Source of the DNA: Parapristionchus giblindavisi
Lineage: Eukaryota > Nematoda > Chromadorea > Rhabditida > Diplogasteridae
DNA: 64,000 bases
Assembly (NCBI GenBank): GCA_943737045.1
Contig: CALSFV010000205.1
Location: forward strand, 1,070,001-1,134,000
Direction of reading: 5' to 3'
Shown: piece by piece, positions 60,583 through 64,000 of the stretch
How positions within the stretch are numbered: position 1 is the first letter of the stretch
Layout of the letters: each line of letters starts with the position of its first letter
Translations under genes and position numbers: made by a program
The notes under the pieces: generated by a model
Told to the model about the DNA's origin: nothing
Databases searched by the model: none
What the model saw: only the letters and a program-made list of their open reading frames with translations

Positions 60583-60725
60583 TCAAAACGTGCGCACGGC
60601 GTGCGCACGTTTCAAAATGTAACACCGTATAGAAAACACACACGCCGTGCGCACGGCGTGCGCACGCCGTGCATTTCAAAACGTTCGCACGCCGTGCGCA
60701 CGTTTTGAAAATGTAACACCACATT
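60583..60725. repeat. GC-rich palindrome cluster CGTGCGCACGGCGTGCGCACG
   Basis: Several overlapping copies of gtgcgcacggcgtgcgcac are bounded by the inverted pair gtgttacattttcaaaacg / cgttttgaaaatgtaacac, contrasting strongly with the AT-rich surroundings. Extreme cruciform potential. Confidence 0.85.
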
Positions 60726-60909
60726 ACTATGACATATTGTAGCATCCCAACTAGTTGAGCGATCGCTACTATGAACATTATTTATAACTCTTTATTCATT
60801 GAGAAAACACCAGGCGTGGTGGGGCGTGGCGCCGGAGCTATGCCGCGTGGAGCCTGTAGAAAAGGCTTACGTGCACCACTGTATGTTCTTAATTGATTTT
60901 AGTGGAATT

Positions 60910-63900
60910 ATGGAATTCGTTAAGCGTGATGAATATTCGATAGAGGGAATAGGGTCTTTCTATCAACTATCTGACGGTATGTGCAATCATAGCAATTTAC
61001 ATATGACATTGAATGAATTAATTGATTTAGATGAGTTTCTTCATTTTACTAAATATCATCCCCATCGTTTAAAACGCACTCTCCCTAACAGCGGAGGGAC
61101 AGCGACAGGGGGAGGGCACAAAGTTTCAAAATCATCCTAGACCATTCATATTTGGTGGTTAGAGTCCCTAGGGGTGGGATACACTTCAGCCAAAAAATTG
61201 GCCCCAATTATCGATTTTTGATCTACCAAAACTGAAAAAATCAAATTGATTTTTTCCAATCGTGTCATATATCATTCGAAAGAGCATTGAAAGTTATGTA
61301 AAACTGACAAGTTTCAAAAGATTTGGTTCATTGGTTTTTGAGAAAAATCCGATTTTGCAAAAAAATGCAAGATTTTTTTGCTTTCGTTAAATAGCAGACC
61401 AGTTTACAGAAATCTCTTGTTCCTGAATTAGTTGATATCTTGTGTAAAAATAGATGGGCTATCCGAATAACACAGTCATTTTAAAAATCTGCGTTCCGGA
61501 ACATGACTTATTGGCAAAAAACTAGCGGTTTTTAGCGTTACAATCGTCGACGCAGGTTCGAATCCGGTCACGAGACAAAATTTTTGCAAACTTTTTTTAG
61601 TTCCCTTTTGGCTTCTAATCGTCTTTTATCGATGTTCAGGACTGTTTTAATTGGTTTTCATAATACGTCAAATGATTTCTAGCTATTTCAGTTGTTGTTT
61701 TCCGGCACGAAAACTTATTTTCTAAAGCAGTCACTAAAATTTAATTTAATTTAATTTATCATACATCAATAAGATGCGAAAACATTTGAAATAACAGATA
61801 AATACTAGCTTGTGGGGTAGAGAGAGAAAAAAATGAGAGAGGGGTAGAGGGGAGGAGGGAAGTGCAGCTCATACAAAGACTCGGAATCAAGGATCAAACG
61901 GCAAGGCCTAGCGGTTGATGGGTCCGTAATGATTCAATATATATCGGATTGAATCGTGAGTCTAGAATGATTCATCGAAAAAATCGATGAATCGATGAAA
62001 AATATTTAGGTGCGGGACTATGACGATACTGGCAACGATGCTCATAATCATGTCGAATTTTTCAAGCGCTAACCCTGATGGATCGAGAGAATACTATCAC
62101 CGGAGGAAAGATTGGGTGCTAGCCAAATCAGCTCATATTATAGTCGCATAAAGTCTGCAAGAAAAAATATTGATTGAAATGCCGAAAATGTTCGGACGTG
62201 AAATTTTCTCCTACCACGAATTGACGAAATATCATACGGTAGCCATTGATATCTGTGCCGGGGCAGTAAAAAAAAACAAAAAAAAACAAAGTGAAAGAGA
62301 AAAGTCTGGCCAGGATAAGAAGTGACTCTTTGCCAAATCGATAGTTGATTGGCATAAGGAATAGGCTGATCTCATTATACATATCTTACATTATACATTA
62401 TACATGTCTCATTATACAACCAGTGAATAAAAAGAGATCATGGATAGGTATAGAACTTCCCTAACAAACATCTGTCCATTGATGGTCTATTGGACCCTCT
62501 CAGGCTCAAAGGCCTAATCTGACGAGTTCAACCACTACCTTGCGTTGTGATTTTTTGGTGATTTCTATGATAAATTCTAGTTCGACATTTAGGTATGGGG
62601 ATCTCCAGCGAATTTAAACACGTAATTTTTCAAGTCCATTTAAATGTGGAATTATTCTACTATCGATGTGGAAAGCGATGAACTAAATTTGGATAAGAAC
62701 GAAGCTGATGCAATTGATGATAATGTGTTGACATCTGATGAAGATCTAATAGTGACTTCCATCAGAAAGAACAAGAACGAAATTTTCAACATGGACGAAA
62801 CAATTGAATTGGTGGATTGAAAACTAACCGACGTTAATTCTGTTGAGAAAGATGTATTCAAATGGTGAAGATGTATGTGCTTATATCCCAAATGTATCAT
62901 TTGATACAAATGTTTAAAAATATAAATTTCTACTTTCAGAACATTGCATTTTAGTTATTGATCGATCTGAAAACCAGTTAAAACAGTCCTAAACATCGAA
63001 AAAAGATGATTAGAAGCCAAAAGGAAACTAAAAAAAGTTTGCAAAAATTTTGTCTCGTGACCGGATTCGAACCTGCGTCGACGATTGTAACGCTAAAAAC
63101 CGCTAGTTTTTTGCCAATAAGTCATGTTCCGGAACGCAGATTTTTAAAATGACTGTGTTATTCGGATAGCTCATCTATTTTTACACAAGATATCAACTAA
63201 TTCAGGAACAAGAGATTTCTGTAAACTGGTCTGCTATTTAACGAAAGCAAAAAAATCTTGCATTTTATTGCAAAATCGGATTTTTCTCAAAAACCAATGA
63301 ACCAAATCTTTTGAAACTTGTCAGTTTTACATAACTTTCAATGCTCTTTCGAATGATATATGACACGATTGGAAAAAATGAATTTGATTTTTTCAGTTTT
63401 GGTAGATCAAAAATCGATAATTGGGGCCAATTTTTTGGCTGAAGTGTATCCCACCCCTAGGGACTCTAACTACCAAATATGAATGGTCTACGATGATTTT
63501 GAAACTTTGTGCCCTCACCCCTCCGCCCTTACAGAGAGCGCGTTTTAACATGGATGAAAGGGTACGTTTAATTCTGGAATTTGTTGAATTTCATTGAAGT
63601 TAAAAAAACTCATTCACATTCTATTCTAATCTTCAAAATTTAGAAGCCAACGTGCAGAAAACAAATGTGAAGTCATAGAAACATTCGGAGTCATCGGTAG
63701 TTCTTTCTTCGTCCGGAACGTCTGTTTTAATATTCTGATTACAATGTTTAATTTAATTTAAATTCAGTGTAAAAAACATATCAAAGCTGAACTTAGAAAT
63801 GGAAAGATCACATTTAGTGATTCTGTAAAGGTAGACACAATATACCATATTTTGTAATCATAGAAGTTCTATTTTTATTGATCTGTTAATGTTTCCAGAT

Positions 63901-64000
63901 TAAAGATGGAATAAAACATTTATTCAAATCACACTGCAACCATTATTTCATTGAAAGAGCTGAGCATCCAAATGTTTCATTTGCAATTCCATTCAATGAA
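60910..64000 (+). pseudogene. G7: N-module gene split by a TTAA element, 3' end outside window
   Basis: Exon A is 60910-60976 (MEFVKRDEYSIEGIGSFYQ). Exon B is 61031-61072 and resumes at 63545-63561 (TWMKG). Exons C 63644-63719, C2 63768-63830 and D from 63899 follow to the window edge. Apart from the 2472-bp TTAA element inside exon B, no lesion is visible, and all splice sites and frames match G5/G6. With the insertion the frame reads about 29 residues into the element and stops. The C-terminal type (RING or kinase) is outside the window; sequence and flanks are closest to G5/G6. Precise excision, if it occurs, would leave the frame intact. Confidence 0.75.
61073..63544. mobile_element. TTAA-flanked element with about 650-bp terminal inverted repeats
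   Basis: Ends AACGCACTCTCC and complement of AACGCGCTCTCTG, with TTAA on both sides inside coding exon B of G7; the empty sequence is visible in G5 (cgtttaacatggatg). Long arms (to about 61740 and from about 62925) each carry a tRNA-like B-box segment (GCAGGTTCGAATCC). The core holds a LINE 3'-tail fragment and, at about 62655-62820, a plus-strand acidic frame ending KNKNEIFNMDETIELVD. The TTAA target suggests piggyBac-type mobilisation; a full transposase is absent. Confidence 0.8.

Larger units (their letters stand above)
57938..60881. mobile_element. 2.9-kb composite fold-back upstream of G7
   Basis: Ends CAGTGGTGCGCGAAAGC and complement (...CGTGCACCACTG) flanked by TA. Outer arms of about 150-250 bp share caggctccacgcgg and tgttcatagtagcgat. 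Inside are an inverted-repeat element (58198-58749), a Tc1 chimera (58741-60300) and GC-rich palindromes (60583-60725). It splits the upstream region shared with G5/G6 only about 28 bp before the G7 ATG. Confidence 0.8.

Overview
The window looks like a nematode-type animal genome. It is AT-rich, with many short exons and small introns ending in TTTCAG. A pyrimidine-AG stands 4-7 nt before almost every start codon, as expected for spliced-leader trans-splicing. Mariner, Tc1-like, hAT-like, TTAA-target and fold-back DNA elements are very common. I cannot name the species.

The backbone is a single-strand (+) array of seven paralogous genes, which I call G1-G7. All share a long N-terminal region (about 260 residues; exon modules A to G, at conserved splice phases) that I do not recognise as a named domain. 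The C-terminal ends differ. G1 (27-6701, 5' end outside the window, apparently a pseudogene) and G4 (24260-33589) carry a TKL-like protein kinase with a non-RD catalytic loop (His-Cys-Asp). G2 (7739-10831) and G3 (13743-22985) carry only a charged or coiled-coil tail. G5 (35819-45902) and G6 (48189-53937) carry a C3HC4 RING finger, a second Cys cluster and a helical tail (TRIM-like), and both models are 533 residues. G7 (60910-64000) runs off the right edge and is split in a coding exon by a 2.5-kb TTAA-flanked element. I reconstructed the exons by comparing the paralogs. The frames of G3, G4, G5 and G6 close exactly across all predicted junctions.

Layout: 1-6.7 kb G1, with nested fold-backs in one intron; 7.7-10.8 kb G2; 11.3-12.5 kb mariner; 12.6 kb (ATT)n; 13.7-23 kb G3, with TTAA MITEs and a satellite with a 430-bp higher-order period; 24.3-33.6 kb G4, with a fold-back, a mariner holding a nested Tc1, a hAT MITE and a second mariner in introns; 35.2-46.7 kb and 47.4-54.8 kb two copies of a duplicated RING-gene unit, including upstream and downstream flanks; 55.3-60.9 kb transposon pile-up; 60.9-64 kb G7. 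Paralogous introns give natural empty sites that verify many insertions and their target-site duplications (TA, TTAA, 8 bp).

Interpretation (inference): a recently expanded receptor/adaptor-like family in which one N-terminal platform is joined to different outputs: phosphorylation, ubiquitin ligation, or coiled coil only. Non-RD kinases and TRIM-like RING proteins are both associated with innate immunity in other lineages, so a pathogen-response or self/non-self role is a reasonable hypothesis. Nothing in the sequence proves it.
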